A stretch of DNA of 64,000 nucleotides from Coriobacteriaceae bacterium AM100-PB1-1D-6A (GTDB lineage: Bacteria; Actinomycetota; Coriobacteriia; Coriobacteriales; Coriobacteriaceae): assembly GCA_027660625.1 (NCBI GenBank), contig JAQDNC010000002.1, forward strand, positions 197,981 to 261,980, in the 5' to 3' direction. Below the pieces are notes generated by a model. That model had not been told where the DNA came from, ran no database searches, and saw only the letters and a list, made by a program, of their open reading frames with translations. This document shows positions 16,021 to 25,535 of the stretch, piece after piece; position 1 is the first letter of the stretch, and each line of letters begins with the position of its first letter. The position numbers were made by a program, and so were the translations under genes.

Positions 16021-17313
16021 ATGACGGAGTCCTCTCAGCATGCGCCCAAGCCTCAGGTTGAGGTTTCTGGCGGCGATGACAACAAGAGCGCGCGCCGCGG
16101 CGCCATCTTCATCGGCGTTGTGCTGATTGGCTATATCATCTATTTGGTCGTGACCGGGCAGATGGAGCAGTTTTGGGCCGCTATGTCCAGTGTCCAGATG
16201 TCCTGGCTCTTTGCTGCGTGCTTTTGCATGTTTCTGTACCTCGTTTTTGGCATCGTGGCGTATGCAATCGCCGTTTGGCTCGACCCCGATTCGCCCGTCG
16301 GTATCCGCGACCTCATTTCGGTTGAGGCGAGCGGCATCTTCTTTGGCAATCTGACGCCCATGATGATGGGCTCTACGCCTGCCCAGATTTACCGCCTGAC
16401 CAAAGCTGGCCAAAACGTGGGTGAAGCCGGCGCCACGCAGTTCACCCGCTTTATCGTGTACCAATTTGGTTTGGTGGCATGGGGCGCCATTCTGCTGCTC
16501 GCCCGTATGCCGTTTTTCGCCGAGCGTTATGGCGACATGACGCTGCTGTGCGTCTTTAGTTTTGGCGGCCACTGTTGCATTCTGCTCGGCATCTTTGCCG
16601 TGGCGTTGATGCCCAAGACCGTCACGCGCGTCGCTCATTGCATCATCAATTGGCTCGAGCGCGTGGGTGTCTCGGCCACTAAGATCGAGGGCTGGCGCAC
16701 CTTTGTTGATGGCGAGATCTATTCGTTCTCCGAGAAATTCAAACTCTCCGCCGGTCATTTTTCGTCCATGCTGCTCACGGTCGTCATCACCATGCTGCAG
16801 CTGGCGTTTTTCTACCTGGTTCCGTATTTTTTGATGCTCTCCTTTGGCCACCACGAAGTTGACTTTTTCTCGGTCATGGCCGCGAGCGCCTTTGTCCAGC
16901 TGTTGAGCTCCGCCGTTCCGCTGCCCGGCGGCACCGGTGGCGCCGAGGGTGGCTTCGCACTGTTTTTAGGTCACTTTTTTGGCACGGCCTCTACTGCCGG
17001 CTATCTACTGTGGCGCCTGATCACCTTTATCGCTCCGACCATTTTGGCTGCCCCGCTGCTGGGCCTTAAGAGTGCCCATAACGAGAGCATTCATGCGCGC
17101 TGGGACCGTGTGATGCGAAAGTTCGGACGCACGCCTCAGGCGCCCTCTGCGCCCGTTAAGGCACATCCTGCGTCCCAGGTTACCGTGGACCCCAATCAGC
17201 GTGCTCATAAGGCTGCTGTGGCCTCTAAGCCGGCTCGCAAGACCTACGTTCGTCAGACTGGCGACGGTATCCGCGTTTCCCCGGCGGCGCTCAATAAAAA
17301 GAATCGGCCCTAG
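16021..17313 (+). CDS. YbhN/UPF0104-type (lysylphosphatidylglycerol synthase TM region) membrane protein
   Basis: A 430-residue integral membrane protein with about 7-8 hydrophobic segments between residues 20 and 350. It is recognisable as the flippase-like family that shares the transmembrane part of MprF. Typical features are the GNLTPMMMGSTPAQIYRLTKAG motif region (about residue 105), SAVPLPGGTGGAEGG (about 300) and GYLLWRLITF. The MprF catalytic domain is missing, so lipid translocation is possible but not lysine transfer. The last 80 residues are a basic, probably cytoplasmic tail. An AAGGAG site precedes the ATG. The gene stands alone, and its substrate is unknown. Confidence 0.78.
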   Translation: MTESSQHAPKPQVEVSGGDDNKSARRGAIFIGVVLIGYIIYLVVTGQMEQFWAAMSSVQMSWLFAACFCMFLYLVFGIVAYAIAVWLDPDSPVGIRDLISVEASGIFFGNLTPMMMGSTPAQIYRLTKAGQNVGEAGATQFTRFIVYQFGLVAWGAILLLARMPFFAERYGDMTLLCVFSFGGHCCILLGIFAVALMPKTVTRVAHCIINWLERVGVSATKIEGWRTFVDGEIYSFSEKFKLSAGHFSSMLLTVVITMLQLAFFYLVPYFLMLSFGHHEVDFFSVMAASAFVQLLSSAVPLPGGTGGAEGGFALFLGHFFGTASTAGYLLWRLITFIAPTILAAPLLGLKSAHNESIHARWDRVMRKFGRTPQAPSAPVKAHPASQVTVDPNQRAHKAAVASKPARKTYVRQTGDGIRVSPAALNKKNRP

Positions 17314-17449
17314 GACTCAGTGGGCGAGTCGTGCGTTCTTGATGACGCTCGTCATTGCGATGTGAGTTGTAGGATAATCCTCTTACGTTGATTATCTCCC
17401 ACATGTAGAGGACTTACAGGTGGGCTGTTGACATGAAGGGGACTCGTCT

Positions 17450-18061
17450 ATGGCCACCAGCAAACCGCGCCTTGACCGCCGCATCGTTCGCAGCCGCAAT
17501 GCGATTCTTTCGGCGTTTGAGCGTCTGCTCATGGAAAAGCCTCTGGCCGATATTACGGTGAGCGCCATCGCACGTGAGGCAAACGTCGACCGTAAGACCT
17601 TCTACGTGCACTTTGGCACGGTCGACGGCTTGCTCGATGCCATTGCCGTCGATGTGGTCGAGATGATCGTCGATTCGGTCGAGAAGACGCTTTTCTCCAT
17701 GGGTGGCGACACCAACGAGCGCGCACTTGGCGCTGCGGCGTCCTTTTTCAAGACCGTTAACGAGGCGCTGTGCAACAACTTGGTGCTTAATCGCCAGTTG
17801 ATTGAAAACATTCCGCTCGATGACTTTATGGCTCGTCTGCGCGTGCCGCTCGAGCACGAGATCGCCGAGCGTGACCTGCTGCCCGAGGGCTTAAAGGATG
17901 AGATGTTCGATTACTACCTGGCGTTTTTGCTGTCCGGCATTATCGGCATCTATCGCACGTGGGCGTTGTCCGACGGCTCGGTTCCCATCGAGCGCGTTTC
18001 GGCGGTCGCCAACGACCTGACTCTCAATGGCCTATCCAGCCTGGAATCTAAGCTCGGGTAG
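17450..18061 (+). CDS. TetR/AcrR family transcriptional regulator
   Basis: A 203-residue regulator. The N-terminal helix-turn-helix (about residues 10-55) reads RNAILSAFERLLMEKPLADITVSAIAREANVDRKTFYVHFGTVDGLLD in outline, a classic TetR DNA-binding domain with the conserved KTFYVHFG recognition helix. The C-terminal part resembles the TetR_C domain of small-molecule sensors (YYLAFLLSGIIGIYRTW). It is convergent with a MacB-type efflux cassette and may control it; this is guesswork from proximity. Confidence 0.87.
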   Translation: MATSKPRLDRRIVRSRNAILSAFERLLMEKPLADITVSAIAREANVDRKTFYVHFGTVDGLLDAIAVDVVEMIVDSVEKTLFSMGGDTNERALGAAASFFKTVNEALCNNLVLNRQLIENIPLDDFMARLRVPLEHEIAERDLLPEGLKDEMFDYYLAFLLSGIIGIYRTWALSDGSVPIERVSAVANDLTLNGLSSLESKLG

Positions 18062-18083
18062 CCAAGCCTGTGTCCATGTAGAG

Positions 18084-18130
18084 AATTGGGCCCGTGCCCT
18101 TGCGAAGTAACGCAGGTCCGGGCCCAAATT
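18084..18130. terminator. Bidirectional terminator between tetR and efflux permease
   Basis: AATTGGGCCCG at 18084-18094 pairs with CGGGCCCAAATT at 18119-18130 around a 24-base loop. It lies between convergent genes with A/T flanks on both sides. Confidence 0.7.
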
Positions 18131-18152
18131 GTTGCGCGCGTAAGGTCACGGC

Positions 18153-19367
18153 TTACTGATAGCGCAGACACTCGACCGGATCGAGTCTCGCGGCGCGGCG
18201 GGCGGGGTAGAAGCCAAAGATCACGCCGATGCCGACCGATACGGCAAACGCGAGCAGCACAGTTGTAATGGAGAAGCTCGGCGTAATCGTCCCAGTGGCC
18301 CCAAACTCGTTCATAATGCCCGAGCTCGCTGCAAAGAACGTGAGCCCCCAGGCCAGCAGATAGCCAATTACGACACCTAAAATGCCGCCAGTGATGCACA
18401 GCGCCGAGGATTCGGCCAAAAACTGAGCGGTGATATCGCGTCGGCTTGCGCCCAGAGCGCGGCGAATGCCAATTTCGCGGATGCGCTCGGTCACGTTGGT
18501 GAGCATCATGTTCATAATGCCGATACCGCCGACTAAAAGCGAGATGCCAGCAACGGCGCCCATGATGAGCGAGAAGGCGCCCATAAAGGAGTTGAGGGCA
18601 TCGATAGCGCTCTTCATGGAGCTTGCCGACACGCTGTCATACTCGTCGTCCTCCGAGATGCCCTTCATGCTGCGTACCTTGGCTTCGATCGTCTTGCAGA
18701 GCTTGTCCATATCGGTACCCTCGGCGGCGAGCGCCGTCACGCTGGGAAACGAAGGATTGTCATCGCCGAAAAGCTCGGCAATCGTTGCTCGTGGCATGTA
18801 CAGGCTCAGTGAGCCCATGGAGTCGTTGCCGCCGTCGATAACGCCGACGATCTGCACGTCTCCGCTCGAGACCTTGATGGTCTTGCCGATTGCGTCCTGT
18901 TCGTTGCCATAAAGTTGCTCGGCGCCGCCGCGGCCGATGAGCGCCACTCGAGCGCCGGATTTGGACTCGATGTCGTTATAGGTGCGACCGGCAACGATCT
19001 TGCTGGCGCCCACGGCGTCGAGCATGTCACTATCGACACCTTGGGCCATGACGGTATAGCTTTTATCTCCAACTTTGTACTCGGAATAGGCGCTGTCGAC
19101 GATGCCGATCTGCTCAATTTGCGGCACCATCTTACGCAGTTTCTCGACGTCCGAATCGGTAAGCTCCTGGGACGAGTAAATCTGCACCATGCGGGCCGCG
19201 TTGAGGCCCAGGCTGTTGACCAGGCTGTTTTGGATGCCGCCGATGAGCGAGGTCATGGCTATGACCGAGGCGATGCCAATGACGATGCCCAGGATGGTGA
19301 GCAGACTGCGCCCCTTGTTGGCCTCGAGCGAGTGCAGGGCTTCTTGGACAAGATCGCGGGTGCTCAT
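18153..19367 (-). CDS. ABC transporter permease, MacB/FtsX type
   Basis: A 404-residue permease with the MacB layout: one N-terminal transmembrane segment (about residues 20-42, [17 protein letters not shown]), a large extracytoplasmic domain, and three C-terminal segments (from about residue 280, [23 protein letters not shown], with [17 protein letters not shown]). The start at 19367 has an AAGGAG site and overlaps the upstream ATPase gene by 4 bases. With the ATPase and the adaptor it forms a three-gene operon resembling macromolecule or drug exporters; the substrate is not evident. Confidence 0.9.
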   Translation of the reverse strand: MSTRDLVQEALHSLEANKGRSLLTILGIVIGIASVIAMTSLIGGIQNSLVNSLGLNAARMVQIYSSQELTDSDVEKLRKMVPQIEQIGIVDSAYSEYKVGDKSYTVMAQGVDSDMLDAVGASKIVAGRTYNDIESKSGARVALIGRGGAEQLYGNEQDAIGKTIKVSSGDVQIVGVIDGGNDSMGSLSLYMPRATIAELFGDDNPSFPSVTALAAEGTDMDKLCKTIEAKVRSMKGISEDDEYDSVSASSMKSAIDALNSFMGAFSLIMGAVAGISLLVGGIGIMNMMLTNVTERIREIGIRRALGASRRDITAQFLAESSALCITGGILGVVIGYLLAWGLTFFAASSGIMNEFGATGTITPSFSITTVLLAFAVSVGIGVIFGFYPARRAARLDPVECLRYQ

Positions 19368-20137
19368 GCCTTCGCTCCTTTCGGCGTTGTAGAAGGTGCG
19401 GAAATCGCGGGTAGCTCGTTGACGGCGCAACGTAGATTGTTCGGCGCATGCGCGATATATGCGCCGTCATGGATACGCCCGTCGCGAATGGTTACGGCTC
19501 GGTCTGCCTCGGCGGCAATGCCCGGGTCGTGCGTGATGAGCACGATGGTCTTGCCGCGCTCCTGGAGCTTGTGGAAGGTTTCCATGACGAGCGCCCCGGT
19601 TGCCGAGTCCAGGTTTCCCGTGGGCTCGTCGGCCAAAATAATGGGCGGATCGTTGACGAGGGCGCGCGCGATGGCGACGCGTTGCATCTGTCCGCCCGAG
19701 AGTTCTGATATGCGGTGGTCCCAATGGTCGACCGGAAGCGTGACAGCTTGCAGTGCGTGTACGGCGCGCATCTCCCGCTGACTTCGCGGCACATTGGTGT
19801 AGGACAGCGGCAACATGACGTTTTCGATAACTGACAGGCGCGGCAGCAGGTTGAAACTCTGAAAGACAAAGCCGATGCTCAGCGCACGCACCTCTGTGAG
19901 CTCATCATCGTCGAGTTCGGCGACATTGAGCCCCTGCAGGTAATAGTCGCCCGCCGTCGGTTTGTCCAAGCAACCAAGGATGTTCATGAGCGTCGACTTG
20001 CCCGAACCCGAGGGGCCGGTGATGGCGACGAACTCACCGGGGTCTACCGCTAGGCTCACGTTGTGCAGGATGTGGGCGCAACCGGCCTCGCTCTCAAAGA
20101 TGCGGTGCACGTTGCGGATGTCGATGACGGGGCGCAT
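19364..20137 (-). CDS. ABC transporter ATP-binding protein, MacB/LolD type
   Basis: A 257-residue ATPase that powers the adjacent permease. Walker A is [12 protein letters not shown] (about residue 38), the signature is [20 protein letters not shown], Walker B is [13 protein letters not shown], and the switch His is in [25 protein letters not shown] before the Q-loop [18 protein letters not shown] is typical of the LolD/MacB branch. The start codon at 20137 shares one base with the stop of the adaptor gene, so the three genes are translationally coupled. Confidence 0.93.
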   Translation of the reverse strand: MRPVIDIRNVHRIFESEAGCAHILHNVSLAVDPGEFVAITGPSGSGKSTLMNILGCLDKPTAGDYYLQGLNVAELDDDELTEVRALSIGFVFQSFNLLPRLSVIENVMLPLSYTNVPRSQREMRAVHALQAVTLPVDHWDHRISELSGGQMQRVAIARALVNDPPIILADEPTGNLDSATGALVMETFHKLQERGKTIVLITHDPGIAAEADRAVTIRDGRIHDGAYIAHAPNNLRCAVNELPAISAPSTTPKGAKA

Positions 20138-21549
20138 TACATGCCCTCGTCGGCAGGCATACTGTCGCCGCCGTCTGCCGTCATGCCCGCGCCGGTATCC
20201 ACCACGATGGTGTCGCCATCGCGCAGCTTGGTAACCGGCACGTCGGGGTTGATCTCGTTGCCCTGGTCATCGTGCTTGACCTGCGTCTTGCCGACCACGG
20301 CGTCGTTGTCGTTTTGCGTCACGACAGTTACCTTCACGCGGCGCGTCTCCTTGCCTTCGTCATCAGTGGCCACGTTGACGTAATAGTGCTCGCCGTCCTC
20401 GGTCATCAGTGCCATGGTGGGTACCATGACCACGTCGTCGAGCTGCTCGGTTACCACCGAGACCTCGGCAGTCATACCGGGCTTAAGGCGGCTGTCGGGT
20501 GCTTCGATGAGGATGTCGACGTTAAATGTCACGCTGCCGCCACCACCGTTGGCGGCGTCGGAGTTTGCCACCGACGCGATAGCCGTGACGGTGCCCCGGC
20601 TCACGATATCGGGAAACGCGGGATAGGTAACGTTGGCGCTCTGGCCCACGGCGATCTTGGCGATGTCCTTTTCGCCCACCTGAACCGTCACCTTCATCTT
20701 GGAGAGATCGGCGATCTGCATGCACTGCTTGCCGCCACTCGTGTCGCCTTCGCCCATGACCATGCCTCCGGTCACCGTGGCGCCGACCTTGGCGTTGAGC
20801 TCGACGATGCTACCCGAGCTGGGGGCCTTTACGGTGCGCTCTGCCGCCTTTGCATTTGCCTGGTCCAGGGTTGCCTGGGCCGAGGCGAGATTGCGCTGGG
20901 CGCTCGAGACGGCGCTGGCGTCGGAGGTTACATCCGTCGGGGCGGTCGCTGCGCCGGCATCCAGCGTCGGTGCTGCCTGTGCGGCGGCGAGCGCTGCCCG
21001 CGCGTTTTTCAGGTCTTCCTGGGCGGCCGCGACCGCGCGCTGTGCCTCGGCAACGGCGTTATCGAGCTCGTCGTTTTTGATCGTCATGAGCACGTCGCCC
21101 TCGTTGACGCTCTGACCGGCCTGCACGTTGATCGATGCCACCGTACCGTCGACAGAAGGGGAGACGACTGAGGCCGAGATGGGCATGAGCTGTCCTTTTG
21201 CCTCGACGGTCGAGGTAAAGGTGCCTTCCATGACCATGTCGGTAACAGGTCCGCCTGCAGATTGCGGCTGCGAGGTAAGGACAACGCTCACAATAATGGC
21301 TATCAGAATCATGCCGCCTACGATGCCGGAAGCGATGCCGCGTCGGATGAGCTTTTTGCGCCGACGCTCGGCACGCTTCGCCTTGAGCTTGGCGTAGGCC
21401 TCATCGTCGGATATCCCGGCGCTGCCTTGTTTGTTGTCGTTTTGCTGTGCCGTGGGGGCGTTTGTGATAAGCGGCAGGGTTTCGGTCGCGCCTTCCGGCG
21501 AGTGCCCGGCATCGCCGGGGCCCGGGGTGATGGTGGGGACATTTGACAT
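20137..21549 (-). CDS. Efflux adaptor, HlyD/MacA-like (membrane fusion protein family)
   Basis: A 470-residue membrane-anchored protein with a cytoplasmic N terminus of about 75 residues and one transmembrane segment (GIVGGMILIAIIVSVVLTS). A biotinyl-lipoyl-like and helical hairpin domain follows (VDGTVASINVQAGQSVNEGDVL and the AVAEAQRAVAAAQEDLKNARAAL coiled coil), then beta-barrel domains (DIAKIAVGQSANVTYPA; SRLKPGMTAEVSV). The C terminus is Gly/Asp/Met-rich. In Gram-positive cells such proteins work with MacB-like ABC pumps without an outer-membrane channel. The start at 21549 has a GGAG site. Confidence 0.88.
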   Translation of the reverse strand: MSNVPTITPGPGDAGHSPEGATETLPLITNAPTAQQNDNKQGSAGISDDEAYAKLKAKRAERRRKKLIRRGIASGIVGGMILIAIIVSVVLTSQPQSAGGPVTDMVMEGTFTSTVEAKGQLMPISASVVSPSVDGTVASINVQAGQSVNEGDVLMTIKNDELDNAVAEAQRAVAAAQEDLKNARAALAAAQAAPTLDAGAATAPTDVTSDASAVSSAQRNLASAQATLDQANAKAAERTVKAPSSGSIVELNAKVGATVTGGMVMGEGDTSGGKQCMQIADLSKMKVTVQVGEKDIAKIAVGQSANVTYPAFPDIVSRGTVTAIASVANSDAANGGGGSVTFNVDILIEAPDSRLKPGMTAEVSVVTEQLDDVVMVPTMALMTEDGEHYYVNVATDDEGKETRRVKVTVVTQNDNDAVVGKTQVKHDDQGNEINPDVPVTKLRDGDTIVVDTGAGMTADGGDSMPADEGM

Positions 21550-21586
21550 AGCGTCTCCTTTATAGAACATACCTCGATAAGTATAT

Positions 21587-21612
21587 GCGCCCGCCGGTTA
21601 GGGCGGGCGCAT
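21587..21612 (-). terminator. Hairpin between L,D-transpeptidase and adaptor gene
   Basis: TGCGCCCGCC / GGGCGGGCGCA stem with a short loop. It lies downstream of the L,D-transpeptidase on the - strand. It lacks a strong T tract, so termination is uncertain. Confidence 0.45.
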
Positions 21613-21677
21613 GGGCATGTTTCTTTCAGCATCGAAAGGTAGGTGACGCTGAGTTTTGTTGTGTTGCGCGAGATGTG

Positions 21678-23432
21678 CTAGGAGTGCACGACCACGCACA
21701 GACCGACTTTGATGCAGTCGTGGAGCGCCTTGGCATCGGCTAGGCGCAGGTTGATGCAGCCGTGGCTACCGCACCACTTGTACGATTCGGCACTATCGAA
21801 GCTCGAATCGTTTTGCCAGGTAGCGTCGTGGAAGCCAACCATGTTGCCCTCAAACGGCATCCAGTAGCTCACCGGGCTCTCGTATTTGGGCTTACCGGTC
21901 TTGGGGTCCTTGGCGCCGATAAGCTTGGTGGCGCCGTCGTTGCTGTTGATCTGCCACACGCCCTCGGGGGTAGCGTCTTCGCCCGGTTTGCCGGAAATAA
22001 AGTTGGCCTCCCAAACGATATTGCCGCTCTCGTCATAGTAGCGCGCGTGCTGCTCGGACAGGTCGACGTCGATATACGCTTTCCAATCGGGCTCGCCCTT
22101 TGCGGTAAAGGTGTCGGCCTTCTGGGAGTAATTGATCTCAATCTCACCGGTCTGCTTGTTGTTAATAGCATCCTCGACTTGCTTGGCAAGCGTGCTGCTA
22201 TCGATAGACCAACCAAAGTCACCGCCTTCGACGGCACATTGCTTGCCATCGGCGCGCGTCCACCAACGGGTGGAGCCTACGGTGTTAAAGCCATTGGCGA
22301 GCTCGGCTGCCCAGTTGCTGATCTGGGAGGTGTCGAGCGTGGGGTTTGTAGGGTCGGCAAAGCTGATCCACTGCAGCACCGAGCTACCGTCGACCTTGCC
22401 GGCATCGTTGCCGTTGAGCTTAACGGTCACGTTGACGCCCAGGAAGTTGTTGGCGGCATCGCATGCAGCCTGAATCTGGTCGTTGGTGAGCGTACCGTTG
22501 AGCGGATCGTAGGCATCGTTGCCGATCTTGGTGATATCGACGGATTCCGCCAGCGATGCGAGCTCGAGCTCGGCATACTTGATCACGTGCTCGCGGTTGA
22601 GCTTCTCGTTGGAGCGGGCCTTCTCCACGGTGAACTTGCCCGCCTGTTCGTCGTAGGAATTCGAGGCCTCAAAGGTGCCCGAGCGGCCCTCGTTGAATGC
22701 GTCGATGGCAGTACCCAGATCCTCTTCGAACTGCTTTTGGTCAAAGGCGTCCGAGAGCATGGACAGGTCGACGTCCTGTTCCAGGTCGATGGTGTCGTTT
22801 TTGGTCGCGCTAACGTTTTTGCCGCCGAGCGAGGCAACCAGGCGCGAAGGCCACAACAGCGGCTCGTTGTTGCCGATAATCTCGTGGGCAGCTGCCTCGC
22901 CATCGACGATGGGCTCGTCGGATTTAGGCTGATAGGTCCAGCTAAAGTCGTCACCCGAAACGGTGAGCTTGTAGTGCTTCCAGGCCGAGTTGACCTTGGT
23001 GGCGGCGGAAGAGGCGTTAGAAAACGAGATATCGACGCCGGCGATGGTGGTGTTGGGGTAGGCAATCTGCGAAAATGCCACGACACCCACGATATAGATG
23101 ATAGCGACGAGGCCGAGGACGACGAAGAACGCCGTCCTGCCACCCGCCTTATTGCCCTTTGCGGAGCGGTTGTCGGCGGGGCCGCGGTTGTTGGAAACTC
23201 GAGCGTGCGAAGGGCCCTGGTTGTGACCGGCGCCATGTGCGGAACGCTGCTGGTGCTGCTGATATTGCTGGCGCTGCTGGTGCTGGTTCTGATTGGGGCG
23301 CGGGGAGGTGTTTGCCGCGGCGCGCTGTTGGCCATGTGCTGGCGCTATGGGACGCGGCGACTGGACACCACCGGCATGCCTGCTAGGCTGCTGCGGGTCG
23401 GGGATCAGTTGGGTGTGATCGTTCTGCGACAT
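21678..23432 (-). CDS. L,D-transpeptidase (YkuD) with peptidoglycan-binding domains
   Basis: A cell-wall cross-linking enzyme, 584 residues. The first 95 residues are Gln/Pro/His-rich and cytoplasmic. One transmembrane anchor follows (about 100-122, AFFVVLGLVAIIYIVGVVAF), then VanW-like/PG-binding type 4 repeats (about 130-450). The C-terminal YkuD domain contains the catalytic HGCINLRLADA with Cys near residue 558 and upstream HDATW. Such proteins make 3-3 peptide cross-links that resist most beta-lactams. It reads in the same direction as the downstream efflux operon, but 128 bases and a hairpin lie between them. Confidence 0.92.
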   Translation of the reverse strand: MSQNDHTQLIPDPQQPSRHAGGVQSPRPIAPAHGQQRAAANTSPRPNQNQHQQRQQYQQHQQRSAHGAGHNQGPSHARVSNNRGPADNRSAKGNKAGGRTAFFVVLGLVAIIYIVGVVAFSQIAYPNTTIAGVDISFSNASSAATKVNSAWKHYKLTVSGDDFSWTYQPKSDEPIVDGEAAAHEIIGNNEPLLWPSRLVASLGGKNVSATKNDTIDLEQDVDLSMLSDAFDQKQFEEDLGTAIDAFNEGRSGTFEASNSYDEQAGKFTVEKARSNEKLNREHVIKYAELELASLAESVDITKIGNDAYDPLNGTLTNDQIQAACDAANNFLGVNVTVKLNGNDAGKVDGSSVLQWISFADPTNPTLDTSQISNWAAELANGFNTVGSTRWWTRADGKQCAVEGGDFGWSIDSSTLAKQVEDAINNKQTGEIEINYSQKADTFTAKGEPDWKAYIDVDLSEQHARYYDESGNIVWEANFISGKPGEDATPEGVWQINSNDGATKLIGAKDPKTGKPKYESPVSYWMPFEGNMVGFHDATWQNDSSFDSAESYKWCGSHGCINLRLADAKALHDCIKVGLCVVVHS

Positions 23433-23540
23433 CGTGTGTATATCCTTCGAGTTTCGCTTTACGGCTCATCGTGTTTTAACTGGGCTTGAATTATAGCGAT
23501 TAGGCAGTTGCTTGTGTTACGAAAAGAGTGGCGATAAGGA

Positions 23541-23566
23541 ATAGGTGGGACATATGTCCCACCTAT
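23541..23566. repeat. Perfect 26-bp palindrome
   Basis: ATAGGTGGGACAT and its exact reverse complement meet without a loop, between the L-serine dehydratase stop and the L,D-transpeptidase start. It is too symmetric, and lacks the T tract, for an ordinary terminator. It may be a dimeric protein site or another member of the GGGAC...GTCCC repeats. Confidence 0.6.
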
Positions 23567-23582
23567 CGTTCGCTTTTGCTCG

Positions 23583-25190
23583 CTATCCGCATATTCCGCA
23601 TTTCGCGCACGCCGAGAGTGCTGCCGGAGCCTGCGCGATGCCGCCCTTGGCCGTTTCGCGCAACGTGGCAGGCAGAGCGTGGCCCACCGAGAGCATCACG
23701 TGTGCCATCTGGTCAAACGGTACCAGGCTCTTGATGCCGGCGAGGGCGAGTTGCGCCGAGCTAAAGGCCGCGGCCACGCCGATGGCGTTGCGGTTTTGGC
23801 ATGGCACCTCGACAAGGCCGCCGACGGGGTCGCAAACGAGACCCAACAGGTTGCTCAGCGCGATGGAGCTGGCGTCGAGCGCTTGCTCGGGCGTGCCGCC
23901 CATCATCTGGACCAGCGCGGCGGCGGCCATGGCGGCAGCGCTTCCCACCTCGGCCTGGCATCCGCCCTCGGCGCCGGCGACGCAGGCGCTCGTGGTGAGG
24001 TTGAGGCCGATGGCGGCGGCGCAGTAGAGGGCATCCATGACCTGTTCGTCGTCGAGCTGGAGGTGATCGGCGAGCGCCAGCACGCAGCCGGGGACGACGC
24101 CCGCGGAGCCGGCCGTGGGGGCGGCAACGATCACGCCCATGGTGGCGGAGCGCTCGAGCACGGCCATCGCTCGGGCCACGGCATCGGTCTGAACGGGGCC
24201 CATCAGGCTTGTGCTCAAATCGTTGCGGCGGGTGGCATCGACGAGCTTGGCCTCGCCGCCGATAAGCCCTCCGAGCGATCGTTGCGGATTGGCGATGGGG
24301 GCCGTGGTCTCCTCGCGCATGACATCGAGCATGCGGCGCATGGCTGCGATAGCATGGGCCTCGCCGGTTAGACGCGCCTCGCGCACGGCCATAACGGCGC
24401 CAATATTCAGGCCGAGCTCGGCGCACGCATCGAGCAGCTGCTCGCCGTCGTCGAAGATCTCCTTGGCCGAGACGCCGGGGGAGAGCGATGACGCCGAGCC
24501 CGGGAGCTCGATAAACGTGGCGTAATCGACATTGTCGAGCTTGCGCAGCATAGGGACGACGGTGTCGTCGGGAGCGCCGTCGGTCTCAAAGACGGAATAA
24601 GCCTGGCCGCCCACCTCGGTGCGGTAGGTGCGGCAGAAGGCAATGTTGACGTGTGCGTAGGCAAGCAGGTTCGTGAGCGCGGCGAGCACGCCGGGGACGT
24701 CCTGGTGTGCCACGAAGAGCGTGGAATACATGCCCGAGATGTCGACTCCGACGCCGTTGATGCGGCTGATGCGCATCTTGCCGCCGCCCAGGCTCTCGCC
24801 GCGGACCTGCGCCGTAGAGCCCGTGTCGTCGACCATCTCGATATCGACGGTGTTGGGGTGGATGGAGGCGTCGTCGCCCTTGATGTCAAAGTGATAGTCG
24901 AGGCCCTGCTCGCGCGCGAGGTCAAAGGCCTGCTTGATGTTCTCATCGTCGGTATCGAGGCCCAAGATGCCCGCTACGAGCGCGCGATCGGTGCCATGGC
25001 CGCGGTAAGTATGGGCAAAGGAGTTCCACAGGCCAAAGGTGACCTTGGTGATGCGGCCTTCCAGCAGGCTGGCGGCAACCTGGGCGCAGCGCAGGGCGCC
25101 GGCGGTGTGTGACGAGCTAGGGCCGACCATGATGGGGCCCAAGATCTCGAATGCCGAGGTCGTAGCTAGTGTTTGCGGCTTGCCCGCCAT
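23583..25190 (-). CDS. sdaA: L-serine dehydratase, iron-sulfur type, fused beta-alpha chain
   Basis: Deaminates L-serine to pyruvate and ammonia using a 4Fe-4S cluster. The 535-residue chain joins the beta part (about 1-220, with GPSSSHTAGALRCAQ and an ACT-like region YSTLFVAHQDVPGVLAALTN) to the catalytic alpha part (about 240-535). Candidate cluster cysteines are in TTSACVAGAEGGCQAEVGSA and VCDPVGGLVEVPCQNRN. Many Gram-positive bacteria encode alpha and beta separately; here they are one gene. The start at 25190 follows a GAAGGAG-type site; the open frame continues upstream into repeat C2, without family similarity. Confidence 0.92.
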   Translation of the reverse strand: MAGKPQTLATTSAFEILGPIMVGPSSSHTAGALRCAQVAASLLEGRITKVTFGLWNSFAHTYRGHGTDRALVAGILGLDTDDENIKQAFDLAREQGLDYHFDIKGDDASIHPNTVDIEMVDDTGSTAQVRGESLGGGKMRISRINGVGVDISGMYSTLFVAHQDVPGVLAALTNLLAYAHVNIAFCRTYRTEVGGQAYSVFETDGAPDDTVVPMLRKLDNVDYATFIELPGSASSLSPGVSAKEIFDDGEQLLDACAELGLNIGAVMAVREARLTGEAHAIAAMRRMLDVMREETTAPIANPQRSLGGLIGGEAKLVDATRRNDLSTSLMGPVQTDAVARAMAVLERSATMGVIVAAPTAGSAGVVPGCVLALADHLQLDDEQVMDALYCAAAIGLNLTTSACVAGAEGGCQAEVGSAAAMAAAALVQMMGGTPEQALDASSIALSNLLGLVCDPVGGLVEVPCQNRNAIGVAAAFSSAQLALAGIKSLVPFDQMAHVMLSVGHALPATLRETAKGGIAQAPAALSACAKCGICG

Positions 25191-25245
25191 GGTTGCTCCT
25201 TCTATGTCTCGTCGTCCCGAGGGGCGGGGCATACTCTGTCTCGCC

Positions 25246-25366
25246 GTTCCGAGGGCTTTAGTATTTGGTCGCCTGCTCGGACAGTCCTGCTCGCACGGAG
25301 GCCACATTAAGTGGCCTCCGGCTCGTGCGGAACTCGCGATCGACCAAATACTAAAGCCCTCGGAAC
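25246..25366 (+). repeat. Palindromic element, family C, copy 2
   Basis: A perfect 26-bp inverted repeat (25246-25271 with 25341-25366) surrounds a 69-base core. The core has ACAGTCCTGC, CGCACG, inner stem GGAGGCCAC / GTGGCCTCC with loop ATTAA (25297-25319), a CGGCT bulge, CGTGCG and GGAACTCGCG. It lies between sdaA and metK, both - strand. Core and loop match copies 1 and 3; the arms are specific to this locus. Confidence 0.88.
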
Positions 25367-25458
25367 TTAGGATACATGGTAGAGGCGCGCGTGCTTCAAA
25401 ATTCATCAGGCGGTGACCTATTCTGAGTTCCATGTTGCTACATCTTCACCACCGGTTT

Positions 25459-25494
25459 AATAAAAAAGAAGTACCAGTTTGGAGCCGGTACTTC
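25459..25494 (-). terminator. Terminator of metK
   Basis: An 8-bp stem GAAGTACC / GGTACTTC at 25468-25494; read on the - strand it is followed by TTTTTTATTA. It lies 42 bases after the metK stop. Confidence 0.88.
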
Positions 25495-25535
25495 TTTGTG
25501 CGTAATGCTGTGTTGTCCAGGTCTGGCGACTCGTC

